Of a stretch of 64,000 nucleotides of DNA, positions 33,049 to 44,305 are shown piece after piece (the stretch's first letter is position 1; every line of letters begins with the position of its first letter). The position numbers and the translations under genes are program-made. Origin of the DNA: Brenneria izadpanahii (GTDB lineage Bacteria > Pseudomonadota > Gammaproteobacteria > Enterobacterales > Enterobacteriaceae); the NCBI RefSeq assembly GCF_017569925.1, contig NZ_CP050854.1, positions 558,001 through 622,000 of the forward strand, read 5' to 3'. The notes under the pieces are model-generated. The model saw only the letters and a list, made by a program, of their open reading frames with translations. It ran no database searches and had not been told where the DNA came from.

Positions 33049-36000
33049 AATGTGCTCCCACGTCGGCGTTGCGCCCGTGTCTTGCGTTGCGCCAGCAGTT
33101 CGCGGCGCTCCTCGTTGATGCTGGCGGCGTTATCCGCCTCGCCCGACGCGTCGTGCAGGTGCGTCGCCAGGGCCAGCGGCGTGGCATGGGCGAACAGGTC
33201 CGTCACCAGTAGGCCGCTATGGCCGGTCTGCGTCAGGTGTACATGCAACTGAACCAACTTCAGGGATGTGGCTCCTGCATCGAAGAAGGATTGGCGCGGC
33301 TGGATCGGCCGTCCGACCACCCGTTCGAAATGGCGGCACAACGCCTGCACCAGCACGTCATCGGTACGCAGTGCCGCCGCTTTCGGTTGAACGGTTGTGG
33401 GCGGCATGGCGGTCGTCGCATCGTCGGCTTGCGGCGGCGATCGGCGCACGCCCTCCAGCCGCGGCACCAATGCATCCAGCGGCATACTCCAGGCTGCGTC
33501 GTCGGCCGCCAGCCGCCGCAGCAGGGCCACATAGCGGTCGAACATGGTCTGAATCTGCTGCCGCTCGAACAACGCCTGCACGTAGTCCCAGTTGAAACGC
33601 AACTCGCCCTCCGACTCATACACCTGATGGTCGAGCCAGATTTGCGGCGTCTGCGACAGCCCCCAGAGCGGCTTCATGCAAGAAGAATGAGCCAGAAAAC
33701 GCTCCTGCTCGAAGCCCAGCGCGCTGGTGAAAACCACCGGCATGACCGCTGACGCCTGCCCGGCGCGCTGGGCTAGTTGCCGCATCACCTGGATGGCCGA
33801 CACGTCTCGATGCAGCAGATCCTGGCGCAGGCGTTGCTGCAATTGTCTGGCGCTGCGGCGCCAGTCGCCAGCCGGTTGCCAAGCCAGCAACAGCAAGGTT
33901 GTAAAGTCCCCCAATACCTGTTCGATTTGGGGATGCAGGGGTTGGCGATCGAATAGCGTCAGGTTCAGACACAGATCGTCGCGCTCCGCCCAAGCCGACA
34001 ACGTGGCGGCGTAGGCGGACAGCAACAACGCCGAAGGCGTTAGCCCCTCCGAGCGGGCGCGCGCCTTGAGCTCCCCCCACAGCGGTGCGGAAAGCTGAGC
34101 CGACAGCCGAGCGAAATGCGGCACGCCGACTTCGGCCGGATCGCAGCGCAGCGGCAGGCGAGGCGCCGGCGGCAGGTTGTCCAGGCGCCGTGCCCAATAC
34201 GCCTGCGACACTGCGTTGACCTCGCGCAGATGCAGATGCTCCAGGTAGTCGCGAAAGCCAATTTCCAGTTCGGGTAAGTCCTGCTCCGGGTTACTGTAGA
34301 GCTGTTCCAGCTCCGCCAGCAGGATCTGCATGCTGAGCCCATCGAGCATCAGGTTGTCCAGGCACACGAACAGACGCGCCTCGGCGCCTTTGGTCACGTG
34401 CGCTTCCTGGATGTCGAACACCGGCCAGCTCGACGGATCCAGTACCTGCCGGGCCAGCCGTTCGCGCAGAGCCGCGGCCTGCTCGCCGTTCAGATCGGGA
34501 ACCTGATGGCGCCTCAGCGTGAATCGCGGCGCCTCCGGCAGCACCTGCTGCATGCCGTTGCGCACCACCGTCCGCAACGAGTCGTGGCGCTGGACCAGCC
34601 GGTTCATCGCCCGCTCGAAGCGTGGCACATCCAGATCGGCGACCTCGAACTCAACAAAGAAATGCGAGCCGACTCCGCACAGCGCGAAGCCCGGCTGGCG
34701 GCCGACCAGGTAGGCCTGCTGGACGTCGGTGAGTGGGAAAGGCGCATATCGGGCGGCCGGATCGCGGCGCAGGCTGAATCCGCCTTGGGCATCGCTGCGG
34801 CGTACGGTTGCGGCAAACACCGCCAGCGCCGGAAAATCGAACAGATCACCCAGTCCGGCGCAATAGCCGCGTCGGCTCAATTCGCCGATCAGACGCGTTG
34901 CCAGCAGGCTGTCGCCGCCCATCCGGAAGAAATGGCTGTCCCGGTAAACGGTGTCCGTCTTCAGCAGATCGCGCCACAGCGCCGCCACGGTCCGTTCCGT
35001 ATCGCTCTGTGGCAACTGGCGCTCAGCCCCCACCTCCGGCTGGCATCGGCTACAGCGCTGCGCCAGAGCGCGATGGTCCACCTTGCCATTAGCGGTCAGC
35101 GGTAAGGCATCCAGGAAGAACAGCCGTTGCGGCACCATGTAGCCCGGCAGTAGATTGCGCAAAGCGGCGGACAGCTTGCCTCTGTCGGGCAGCAGTACCT
35201 CGCGCGGCGCGCGCAGAACCAGCCATTGCACATTGCCTGTCAGACCACTGGCCTTGCCGTGTATGCCTTGCCGGCCCAGCAGCGTCTGCCACCCGTGCGT
35301 ATCGTGCAGCCGCCGGGCCAGGCCGCCAGCGTTCCCATCGGCCAGCAGTTCGGCGGAGATCAGCGCCAGGCTGGAAGCCTCGCGCAGCTCATGAACGCAT
35401 ACCAGAGCCGAAGGCGCGGCCAGCGCCAGCGCCGCCTGTACGCCGGCATCGCCCAACCGGTGTAAAGCATTGTTAGCCCAGACCAGATCGGCCTGATGCC
35501 GCTCCTCATGCGATACCTCGGCATGCCAGCGCCGTGCGTCGGCATGCGCATGGCGCTGCAGGTTTTCCGAGGCGCGCAGCACCATCTCCGGCGATTCGTC
35601 CCACGCGGTGTATTCCACGTCCTCAGTATGCAAATGCTGGAGGAGTTGCGCCGCCGCCAGACCGCTGCGCGCGCCCACTTCATGCAACCGTACCGGGCGC
35701 CCCAGTATTTTTGCCAGCGCCCGTACCGTACCGGCCAGCGCCTCGATGGCCGTCTGCATACCCGGCGTGCGCAGCAACAATTGTTCCGGCGCCCAGAACG
35801 GGTGATTGAGCAGCGTTTGCACGGGCCGCTCGCCACGCAGGATCTGGGCGAGAGGCGCATGCTGCGCCGACAGCGCATTGGCCACCTCCCAGAGCGCGTG
35901 CCCGCCTGCCGGTTGCCAGGGCTGAGGCATTTCACCTGCCGGCGCATAGCGATTTTCGGTCCGGCATTGCAAAAAGCCTTCCGCGCACAGATGCTCCAGC

Positions 36001-39000
36001 CAGCGCGTCAGCAGCCCGGCCCATTGAGGCTGAGCGCCGTACTGGTCAAGCACGTCTTGAACCGTGGGCGACGTGCGCAAGTCCACGCCTTGCCGGGTCA
36101 GGTTTTCGTACAGAAAACCCGCCACCAGGCGCGCCATGCCGGCTTCATACTCCGGTTCGGTTCGCCCGGCTGACACGGCGTCACGCGGCGCCAGCCGCGC
36201 ATAATCGACCGGCAACATCGGGTCTTCGGGTAGCGCGCGGAACAGCGCCGACCCTTGCGGCACGATGAAAGCCGCCAGCGATTTCTCCCGTTCCCCCACA
36301 GCCAGCGCCACCGCGTTCTTGACGCCCTCGACCTTCAGCAGCGCGGCTTCGATCTCGCCCAGCTCGATGCGATAACCGCCGACCTTGACCTGCTTGTCGC
36401 GCCGCCCGAGGAATTCCAGCCGGCCATCCGGCCAGTAGCAGCCCATGTCGCCGGTGCGGTACCAGCGCTCGCCACCCCACGTCACGAACTGCTGCGCGGT
36501 GCGCTCCGGATCGTTGAAATAGCCCAGCGCCACGCCTTCGCCGCCGATCCACAGTTCCCCCGGCACCCAGTCCGGGCAGTCGCGACCCCGCGCATCGGCC
36601 ACCCGGTACTTCTGCCGGGCCAGCGGGTAGCCATAGGGAATGGATCGCCAGTCAGCCGGCACGTCATCCACCTCATAGACGTTGGACCAGATGGACGCCT
36701 CGGTTGCGCCGCCCATCGCCGCGAAGCGGCCATCCGGGCGGAAGGTACGGTAGCGCGCAGGCAGGTCCAGGCTGATCCAGTCGCCCGAAAGCATCGCCAC
36801 CCGTAACCATGCCGGCGCCTTCAGCCCGAAGCCCTCGCTGTAGGTCAACAACATGTCCAGCAGCGCCGGAACCGTGTTCCAGATCGTCACGCCGTGGCGC
36901 TCAATGGCTTCGCACCAGGCAGCCGGATCGCGCCTCTGACCTTCATCCACCAGAACTAGCGCGCCGCCCGCCGATAACAGGCCAAAAATGTCATAAACCG
37001 ACAGGTCGAAATGCAGCGCCGATAATGCCAGTACCCGATCGTTCGCCGTGACGGCATAGCGGCGATTCAGCGCCAGGCAGGTATTCAGCGCCCCCCGGTG
37101 GGAAATGATCACCCCCTTGGGCGTTCCGGTGGAACCGGAGGTGTAGATGATGTAGGCCGGTTTCCGGGCATCCACCGCGCGGGGGCGGGCAAAGGCGCGT
37201 GACCAAGAACATCCTGCCAGCATAGGAATGTCATACCGTCCGCCGAGCCTTCCGCCATATCGTCGCGGGCGCCTTTGCATACCAGCACCAGAACCGTGGC
37301 CGCCCCCTGGTAAATCGTCCCCCGACGCTCCCGTGGCTGATCCGGCGAAACCGGCACATATACCGCGCCTGCATACAAGGCGCCCAGTACCGCGATGATC
37401 TGGCCGATTCCTTTAGGCATGCTGATTGCCACGGTATCGCCGGGTTTTACGCCGTGGGCCGCCAGCGCACCCGCGCAACGCCGGGCCTGTTCGGCCAGTT
37501 CTCCATAGGTCAGACGGCGCTCGCCGTGCAGCAGCGCGACGGCCTCTGGACATTCTTGCGCCTTGCGAAAGAAGCCCTCGTGCAGCAAACCCTCCGGCGC
37601 CGGATCGCGGCCCGGCTCCTTAGGTTCGTTGATGTGCGCCCGCATTATCCGCTGATCTTCCGGCATCAGATCCGGTACGTCTTCATGCCAGGTCTGCGGC
37701 TGCTCAAGCAGACGCCGCACCAGGCCCACATAGGTCTGGAACATGGCATTGAGCAACCCCGGCGGGAACAGCGCTTCGTTGCTGTCCCATTGCAGAAACA
37801 CCGAACCGGCATGCTCATAGGCCAGATGGTCGATCCAGACTTGCGGCGTCTGGGAAATGCCCCAGCCCGGCGCGCCCAGCGTGCGTTCCACATCCTGGCC
37901 GAACAGCGGACGCCCCAGGTTGCTGGTGAACACCACCGGTGCGCCATGCGGATAGGCTCCCGGCGTCTTGCGCAACTCGCGCAGCAGCTCCACGCCAGAC
38001 CAGTGCCGGTGCTCGTAGGCATCGGTGAAGGTTTGCTGGTTGGCCTGCGCCAGTGCATCGAAGCACGCGCCTTCACCGGCGATGTCCAACAACAGGATAT
38101 TGGTGAAGTCGGCAATCATGCCGTCCACTGCGGAGTGCAGCGGCTGGCGATCAAACAGCGTCAGGTTCATCAACAGCCGCGGCTGGCTGCACCAGCGCGC
38201 CAGTACCGCGCCAAAGCAGGTGACCAGCGCCATTGTCGGCGTTACGCCATATTCACCGGCGCAGGCTTTGAAACGCCTCCAATCTTCGGCCTGGATTTCC
38301 ACCTGCCGGCGTGAGATACGCACCTGTTTGATCTGCTTCGGTTCGCAGGCCAGCGGCAGTTGCGGCGCCTCGGGCAGGCTGTCCAGCCGCGCTATCCAGA
38401 AGCGTTGCGCCTGCCGGCGGGCCGCTTCGTTTGCCTGGGTCGCCTGGGCCAGGTAGCTGCGGAAATCGTAGTCCACGCTCACCGGCGGTAGCCGCTCGCC
38501 GCGCACCAGCGCCGCCAATTCATCAAACACCAGGCTGAAGCTCGCGGCGTCCAGTACCAGCAGATCGATATCCGCATGCAGCCGGTGGCGGTCATTGGGC
38601 AGCAGGGTGAGCTGGAAATCGACGTTTTCGCCTTGTTCCACGGCCAATACCCGGTGGCCGTGGAGTTTGCGCATGGCCTGCAGGTGCGCCTCGCACTCGG
38701 CGGAGGAGGACGCCCGCAGATCATGCAGAGTCAGCCCGCGCCAGCGAGTGCCGGGCCGGCGCTGCTGGCGGCCATCGTTGAGGAAAGTCACCGTCAGCAT
38801 CGGATGGCGTTCTATCAACGCGCCGATGGCCTGCTCCAAAGTATCGGCATCCAAACCCGCGCCGTCGAATTCCTGGTACAGGTGGCAACCCACGCCGCCC
38901 AACGTCTGATGCGGCGCACGACCCACCAGGTAGGCATGCTGTACGGGCGTCAGGGCGAACGGTTCGCCATCGGCCATGGTCGGCCACGCGGGGGAGGCGG

Positions 39001-39304
39001 CTTGCACCAACGTCGGCGTATTCGCCGGTGCGCTATGCGCACCGGCTGGGTGATCCCGCAACAGTTTGCTCCACCCTCTCAGGGTCGGCTGCTGGTACAA
39101 ATCCCTCAATTTGATCTTGTGGCCGCGTTTGCGCAGGCGATGCATCCAGGCCATCAGCCGCATAGAGTCCATGCCCAGCTTCAGAAAGCTGGCATCTTCA
39201 TCCAACTGCTGCGCCGGTATCCCGAGATCGGCAGCGACGCTTTCGCGCAGCGAGCCATCAACCCCATTCATTTTTTCTTCTCTGGTTCGAACTAAGTCCT
39301 TCAT
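33045..39304 (-). CDS. irp2: HMWP2-like nonribosomal peptide synthetase (Irp2), frame broken once
   Basis: About 2086 aa once one base is restored; HMWP2 is of similar size. Order: aryl carrier (LGMDSMRLMAW near 45), cyclisation 1 (from about 113; DIDLLVLDAAS), cysteine adenylation domain (from about 596; YIIYTSGSTGTPKG near 717) with an inserted methyltransferase-like segment (near 1204), PCP1 (GGDSLLATRL near 1461), cyclisation 2 (from about 1521; DNLMLDGLSM), PCP2 (GATSLKLVQL near 2006). It should build hydroxyphenyl-thiazoline-thiazoline from salicylate and cysteine. The frame shifts by -1 in the C run at 37181-37189, within the adenylation domain; one extra C restores it. As written, the product ends shortly after the shift. 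AAGGAG precedes ATG 39304. Confidence 0.88.
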
Positions 39305-39392
39305 CAGAACCGGCTCCTTCGATCTATTGGCAAAAAAGCGGTGTCGCCGCGTATCTATCCCGAAAAAGAGGTAATGACGCGCCGGAACACCT

Positions 39393-40907
39393 CTAAAAAG
39401 GTGCCTGTGCAACCAACTGCCGATTCAACAACAGCACGTCGTCTTCAGAAAACCGGCCGGCGTAGAATTGCAGCTTCGCGTAGGCCTGAAACCACTCCAC
39501 ATAGGTTTGCAACAGCGCCTGCCGCGTCTGGTAAACCTGGCGCTCGGCGTGCAGCGCATCGGTGTTGGTGCGTTCGCCGCCGGCCACGCTTTTGCGCATG
39601 GCATCGACCAGGGCGTCGCCGTCAGCTACGTTTTGGCGTAGCGTTCGCACGCGGCCGGCGCTGGTGGCGAACACGCGGTAATGTTGTTCCAGCGTGGCGG
39701 CGGTGGTGGCGTTGATTCGTTCCAATTCGTAGCGCGCCTGATCACGCCGGTTGATGGCTTGGCGCGTGGCGTAATAGCTGGATCCGCCGCTGAACAGCGG
39801 GATCGACACCTGCACGCCGATGGTGTTGGTTTTGTAGTCGCGGCCCCGGTTGTTGACGGTGTCCGACACGATCCGCTCATGGGCGGCGTAGAGCGAGACA
39901 CGAGGCATGAACTGGCCTTTCTCGCGCTCGATGGTCTGATCGTTGTAGCGCACCGCCAGACGTGCCGCCTGTACCTCCGGGTTCTCCAACAGGGCGTCCT
40001 GCTGCAAGGCGGTCAGAGCATTCTCCGGCATTGACGGCAGAACGGATTCCAGGTCGATGGCCAACAGCTCGTGCGCCAGCACCGGCTCGCCAAGAAGCGC
40101 CGATAGCTCGCCTAGCCTGTCGGCCTGGGCATTCTCGTATCCCACCAGCTCCGACTGGGTGGCGCCCATCTGCGCGCGCGCCTCCAGGACGTCGATTCGG
40201 GTGCCTTCGCCCTGAGCCATCATTCGTTCGTTGTCGCGCAGCATGTCCTGGTACACACGCAACTGGCGGCGGGCTAGAACCACGGCGTCGCGTGCCAGTA
40301 GCGCGTTCAGGTAGGCGTCGATCAGGGCCACCGCTTCTTGCTGGAATTGCAGCCGATACTGGACCTCGGCATATTCCGCCTGAGTCTTTCCCATGCGGTA
40401 GGTGCTGATGGCCGAATAGTCGAACAGCGTCTGCTCGATAGTCAGACCGGCGCGGTGGCCGTAGAAATTGTCTTTGACGCTCTGCGGCCCGGATGCCGTA
40501 GTGTCGTAATACTCGGTTTGGCTGGTGCGGTTGCGCAGGTAGTTGATCGATGCCTGCGGCAGCAGCGCGGCGCGGGCGATGTTGCCTGCATCCCGGCCGG
40601 CATCGCGGGCGGCGCGCGCGGCATGCATTTGCGGGTCGTTGAGCAGCATGCGCTCGTAGGCCCGAACCAGGTCGAGCGCCTGCGTCTGCCGCCGCGTATT
40701 CAGTTTGTGCGATGGCGGTGCCTGCAAATCAGGCAGCGGCAGCGCCCAGACCGGCGGCGTACCCTGCGTCAACCACAGTATCGCCGCCACGGAGATCGAA
40801 ACAGGATGCGGTGTTTTGCCAAGTCTGCGTAACCCCGGCCACAAACGCAGTTGCAGGAATGCGCTGACCGGTTCAAACTTTCCCACTGCTTTGTTGCGCT
40901 GTCTCAT
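39393..40907 (-). CDS. TolC-family outer membrane channel (HasF-like)
   Basis: A 504-aa outer membrane efflux protein with two repeated TolC halves (long helices such as AYERMLLNDPQMHAARAARD and LLENPEVQAARLAVRYND) and the NTIGVQVSIPLFSGG beta-strand signature. A hydrophobic N-terminal segment (ISVAAILWLTQGTPPVWA, about residues 37-54) serves as signal sequence. It completes the type I exporter with the two genes upstream; its ATG follows the adaptor stop codon directly and GGAGGAG lies in the adaptor 3' end. Many hemophore systems borrow a TolC from elsewhere, so a dedicated channel makes the module self-sufficient. Confidence 0.85.
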   Translation of the reverse strand: MRQRNKAVGKFEPVSAFLQLRLWPGLRRLGKTPHPVSISVAAILWLTQGTPPVWALPLPDLQAPPSHKLNTRRQTQALDLVRAYERMLLNDPQMHAARAARDAGRDAGNIARAALLPQASINYLRNRTSQTEYYDTTASGPQSVKDNFYGHRAGLTIEQTLFDYSAISTYRMGKTQAEYAEVQYRLQFQQEAVALIDAYLNALLARDAVVLARRQLRVYQDMLRDNERMMAQGEGTRIDVLEARAQMGATQSELVGYENAQADRLGELSALLGEPVLAHELLAIDLESVLPSMPENALTALQQDALLENPEVQAARLAVRYNDQTIEREKGQFMPRVSLYAAHERIVSDTVNNRGRDYKTNTIGVQVSIPLFSGGSSYYATRQAINRRDQARYELERINATTAATLEQHYRVFATSAGRVRTLRQNVADGDALVDAMRKSVAGGERTNTDALHAERQVYQTRQALLQTYVEWFQAYAKLQFYAGRFSEDDVLLLNRQLVAQAPF

Positions 40908-42269
40908 TCACTCCTCCGTCAACGCCAGGCGGGTGCGGTCGCGCAGCGGCTTGAGCAGGTAATTCATCAGCGTGCGCTCGCCCGTCTTGACGAAGGCTGT
41001 CACCGGCATGCCCGGCTGTAGCTGCAGCCCAGGCAGCGCCTCACGGTTCTGCAGGTCGTCTACGCTGATTTCGACGTGGTAGTAGGGCGCGCCTTGCGGA
41101 TCTTCCAGACGATCGGCGGAGACGGTCTTGACGGTGCCTGCCAGCTTGGGTGTGGAAGCGCGGTTGAAGGCGTCGAACGCCAATTCCACCGGCTGGCCGG
41201 TCTGCACTTTGTCCACTTCCTGAACCGGCAGCCTGCCTTCCACCATCAGCGGCTGGTCCAGCGGCACGATGTCCATCAGTTTGTCGCCGGCGCTAACCAC
41301 GCCGCCCTGGGTGAACACCGCCAGGCCAGCGACGATGCCCTCGGTCGGCGCCAGTATCTGCATGTTCGCCACGTCGTACTGCGCACTGTCCAGGCGAGAT
41401 CCCAGGTCCGCCGTACGGGTTCGGGTCTCGGCCAGCATGGTGCGCAGCTCCTTCTGATAGTCCTCGCGCTGCTGGATCAGCCGCAACTGGTATTCCCGCA
41501 CCTGACCTTGCAACTGCGCCAGTCGGCCCTGGTCGTCGGCGACGGAACCAGCCAGTTGCAGGAACTGGCGTTCCGATTCCAGCAGGCGATTGCGCGCCAG
41601 CAGACCGTCATCGGCCAGCGTGCGCTGCCCGGCCAACTGCCGCTCGAAGGTCTCGCGCTGGTCACGGCGTGATTGCAGGATGCGCTGCAGGCTGTCGCGC
41701 TGCTCGCGCAGGCCGAGCAACGTCGCCTCCAGACCGTCCAGCGTGGCCTGTTGGGCGCTGCGTCGGCTGTCGAACAACTGTTGCTGCGCCTGGATGATCT
41801 CCTCGGCCAGCAGATTGCCCTCGCGTTCGGCCTGCAACAGTCGTTTATCGAAGCGGATGTTCGCTAGCCCGTCGCGCTCGGCCACCAGTCGGTTTTCCGT
41901 CGCCAGATTGCTCAGAAACTGGAAGCGCAGCGAATCGAACTGGTTGGCCGCCACGTTCGGCTCCAGCATCACCAGCACCTGGCCCTGCCGTACCGTATCG
42001 CCCTCGGCCACCAGGATGCGCTGCACTCTGCCGCCTACGATCGGCTGTACCGCCTTGCGGTTGCCGCTGACCACCACCTTGGCCTCCACCGGCACACCGG
42101 CATCCAGCGGCGCCAGCAACGCCCAACTGAGAAAACCGGCCACGCCCACCAACACGATCAGCCAGCCCAGGCGCACGAAGTGACTGTCGTCTACCGACAG
42201 CAAGTCGTCCTTGGCGTCGATCGGATCCGTATCCGGCGCCGCCGAGTGCATGCCCGGTTGCGCGCTCAT
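40908..42269 (-). CDS. HlyD-family membrane fusion protein (HasE/PrtE-like)
   Basis: A 453-aa periplasmic adaptor of a type I secretion system. One N-terminal membrane segment (LGWLIVLVGVAGFLSWALLA, about residues 34-53) is followed by a lipoyl half-motif (VVVSGNRKAVQPIVGGRVQR), a long coiled-coil hairpin (residues 110-290, rich in Gln, Arg and Leu), the second lipoyl half (ILAPTEGIVAGL) and the C-terminal beta-barrel (VPLDQPLMVEGRLP). The gene overlaps the ABC exporter gene by 4 bp and runs directly into the TolC-like gene. It should bridge the inner membrane ABC exporter and the outer membrane channel to secrete the hemophore. Confidence 0.9.
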   Translation of the reverse strand: MSAQPGMHSAAPDTDPIDAKDDLLSVDDSHFVRLGWLIVLVGVAGFLSWALLAPLDAGVPVEAKVVVSGNRKAVQPIVGGRVQRILVAEGDTVRQGQVLVMLEPNVAANQFDSLRFQFLSNLATENRLVAERDGLANIRFDKRLLQAEREGNLLAEEIIQAQQQLFDSRRSAQQATLDGLEATLLGLREQRDSLQRILQSRRDQRETFERQLAGQRTLADDGLLARNRLLESERQFLQLAGSVADDQGRLAQLQGQVREYQLRLIQQREDYQKELRTMLAETRTRTADLGSRLDSAQYDVANMQILAPTEGIVAGLAVFTQGGVVSAGDKLMDIVPLDQPLMVEGRLPVQEVDKVQTGQPVELAFDAFNRASTPKLAGTVKTVSADRLEDPQGAPYYHVEISVDDLQNREALPGLQLQPGMPVTAFVKTGERTLMNYLLKPLRDRTRLALTEE

Positions 42270-44092
42270 GCCCCCTCCTTGCGCTGTGCGAAATTCATGG
42301 CTGTCCCGTAGGCGGGAAGCGGCATCACCCGGTTTGGCGGCTGAGGCAACGGAGAGGGGGGCTGGGCACTGCGTTGCATGCGCTGCATCACCTCGGCCAG
42401 CGGGCCGAAGTCGGCCTGCGCGCCGGCATGCAGCACCAGCAGCTTGTCGGCTCGCTTGAGGATGTTGGGCTTGTGGGTGATCAGCACCAGCGTGATGCCG
42501 GCCTGCTTGATACGGTTAATGGCCTGGGCCAGCATGGCGTCGCCGGCTTCGTCTAGGTTGGCGTTGGGTTCGTCCAACACCACCAGGCACGGCTCGCCGT
42601 ACAGGGCGCGGGCCAGTCCTACGCGCTGGCGCTGACCACCGGAAAGCCCCAGACCGTTCTCGCCCAGTCGGGTCTGGTAGCCCTCGGGCAATTGCAGAAC
42701 CAGCTCATGCACCCCAGCCATCTGCGCGGCGGCGATGACCTTCCGCTCGTCCATATCGCCGAAGCGGGCGATATTTTCGGTCACGGTGCCGGCGAACAGC
42801 TGCACATCCTGAGGCAGGTAGCCGATCAGCGCGCCCAGGGACTCCGGCCGCCACTGGTCCAGCGGCGCGCCGTCCAGCCGCACCTTGCCGCGCAGCGGCG
42901 GCCAGGCATTGACCAGACAGCGCGCCAGCGTGGTTTTGCCCGCGCCCGAAGGGCCGATCACCACCAGCGTCTCGCCCGGTTCCAGCCTGAAGTGGATGCC
43001 GTGCAGCACTGGCTGGGTCTGATTGGGCGGGGCGGCCAGCAATTGTTCCACCGCCAGCACGCCGGCAGGGCGGGGAAAGTCCATGCCCTTGATCAGCGGC
43101 GGGAAGTCGTTCAGCAATTGGCTCAGTCGTCGCTCGGCTTCCTTCACCTGAGTCCACTGGCGCGAGGCGCCGATGATCTGGTCGATGGGGGACAGCGCAC
43201 GGCCCAGCAGGATGGAGCCGGCGATCATCATGCCTGCCGTCATCTCGTGCCGCAGCACCAGCCAGGCTCCAAGGCCCAAGGCCAGCGATTGCACCGCCAT
43301 GCGTAGCGCCTTGTTCCAACCCTGGATCTTCGCCATGCGGGCGCTGGCCAGGTTCTGCTCGCGCACATAGCCCAGATGCTGCCCGGCCCAGCGGCGGCGC
43401 AGGTTGGCCAGCATGCCCATGCCGGCAATCGCCTCGGCGTTGCGCAGGTTGGCCCCGGCATCGCGGCGAGAAGCGATCGCCAGCTCGCCGGCCTTCTGCA
43501 GGTGGGGGCGGCTGACCCGTTCGTTGAGCCAACCCACCGCCATCAGCGCCATCGTGCCGCCCAGCGCGAACCAGCCCAGCAGCGGGTGAAAATAGAACAT
43601 CACCAGCACGTACACCGGAAACCACGGCGCGTCGAAGAGCGCGAACAGCGAGTGTCCGGTGGCGAACTGGCGCAACTGCTGCAGGTCGTCCAACGGCTGA
43701 GCGGCATTGAGCTGGCCGGTTTTGAGGTTGGCGCTGAAGGCGGCGTCGAAGATGCGCGGCGCCAGCTTACGGTCGAAGCCCGTGCTCAGACGCAGAACCA
43801 CCAGGGAACGCACCCACTCCAGCGCGCCCATAAAGGCGTACATGCCCAGCAGGATGACGGTCAGCATCAGCAACGTCATCTCGTTGCCGGAGGCGAGAAC
43901 CCGGTCATAGACTTGCAGCATGTACAGGGCAGGCGCCAGCATCAGGATATTGATGACGCCCGAGAACACGCCGATATGCATGAAACTGCGTTTGTAGGTC
44001 AGCAGAGCACGAGCCAGTTCGCCATGCACACCCTCTGCCGACCGGGATTTGCCCGCCGTCATCGCGTCTCCTGCTTTTTGCGGAAAAAACAT
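42266..44092 (-). CDS. Type I secretion ABC exporter (HasD/PrtD-like)
   Basis: A 608-aa fused permease/ATPase of the PrtD/HasD class. Six membrane segments in residues 35-320 (for example FSGVINILMLAPALYMLQVY and LTVILLGMYAFMGALEW) are followed by the ATPase: Walker A GPSGAGKTT (near residue 378), signature LSGGQRQRVGLARALYG, Walker B CLVVLDEPNANLD. It would recognise the uncleaved C-terminal signal of the HasA-like protein. The start may be ATG 44092, or more likely ATG 44062, which has AGGAG directly upstream. The 213 bp before it, after the hemophore gene, contains a GCCTG/CAGGC stem that may attenuate transcription. Confidence 0.9.
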   Translation of the reverse strand: MFFPQKAGDAMTAGKSRSAEGVHGELARALLTYKRSFMHIGVFSGVINILMLAPALYMLQVYDRVLASGNEMTLLMLTVILLGMYAFMGALEWVRSLVVLRLSTGFDRKLAPRIFDAAFSANLKTGQLNAAQPLDDLQQLRQFATGHSLFALFDAPWFPVYVLVMFYFHPLLGWFALGGTMALMAVGWLNERVSRPHLQKAGELAIASRRDAGANLRNAEAIAGMGMLANLRRRWAGQHLGYVREQNLASARMAKIQGWNKALRMAVQSLALGLGAWLVLRHEMTAGMMIAGSILLGRALSPIDQIIGASRQWTQVKEAERRLSQLLNDFPPLIKGMDFPRPAGVLAVEQLLAAPPNQTQPVLHGIHFRLEPGETLVVIGPSGAGKTTLARCLVNAWPPLRGKVRLDGAPLDQWRPESLGALIGYLPQDVQLFAGTVTENIARFGDMDERKVIAAAQMAGVHELVLQLPEGYQTRLGENGLGLSGGQRQRVGLARALYGEPCLVVLDEPNANLDEAGDAMLAQAINRIKQAGITLVLITHKPNILKRADKLLVLHAGAQADFGPLAEVMQRMQRSAQPPSPLPQPPNRVMPLPAYGTAMNFAQRKEGA

Positions 44093-44305
44093 CCCCCTCC
44101 CCGCAATCGCAGGGAAAGCCGAAACCTGCGCGCAATTTGCTTTGCAGGTATTTCCGCAAACCGCTAAAATCGACGGCTTCCGGAAAACGGAGCCTGACCT
44201 AACAACGCCAGGCCCCGGTGCTGCCCGGTGAAATCGGCGATCCCTTCCGTCAAAAAAGTGCCGCCGCGCCGGTTACCAAACCTCTTACATTTCTGGAATG
44301 GCTGC

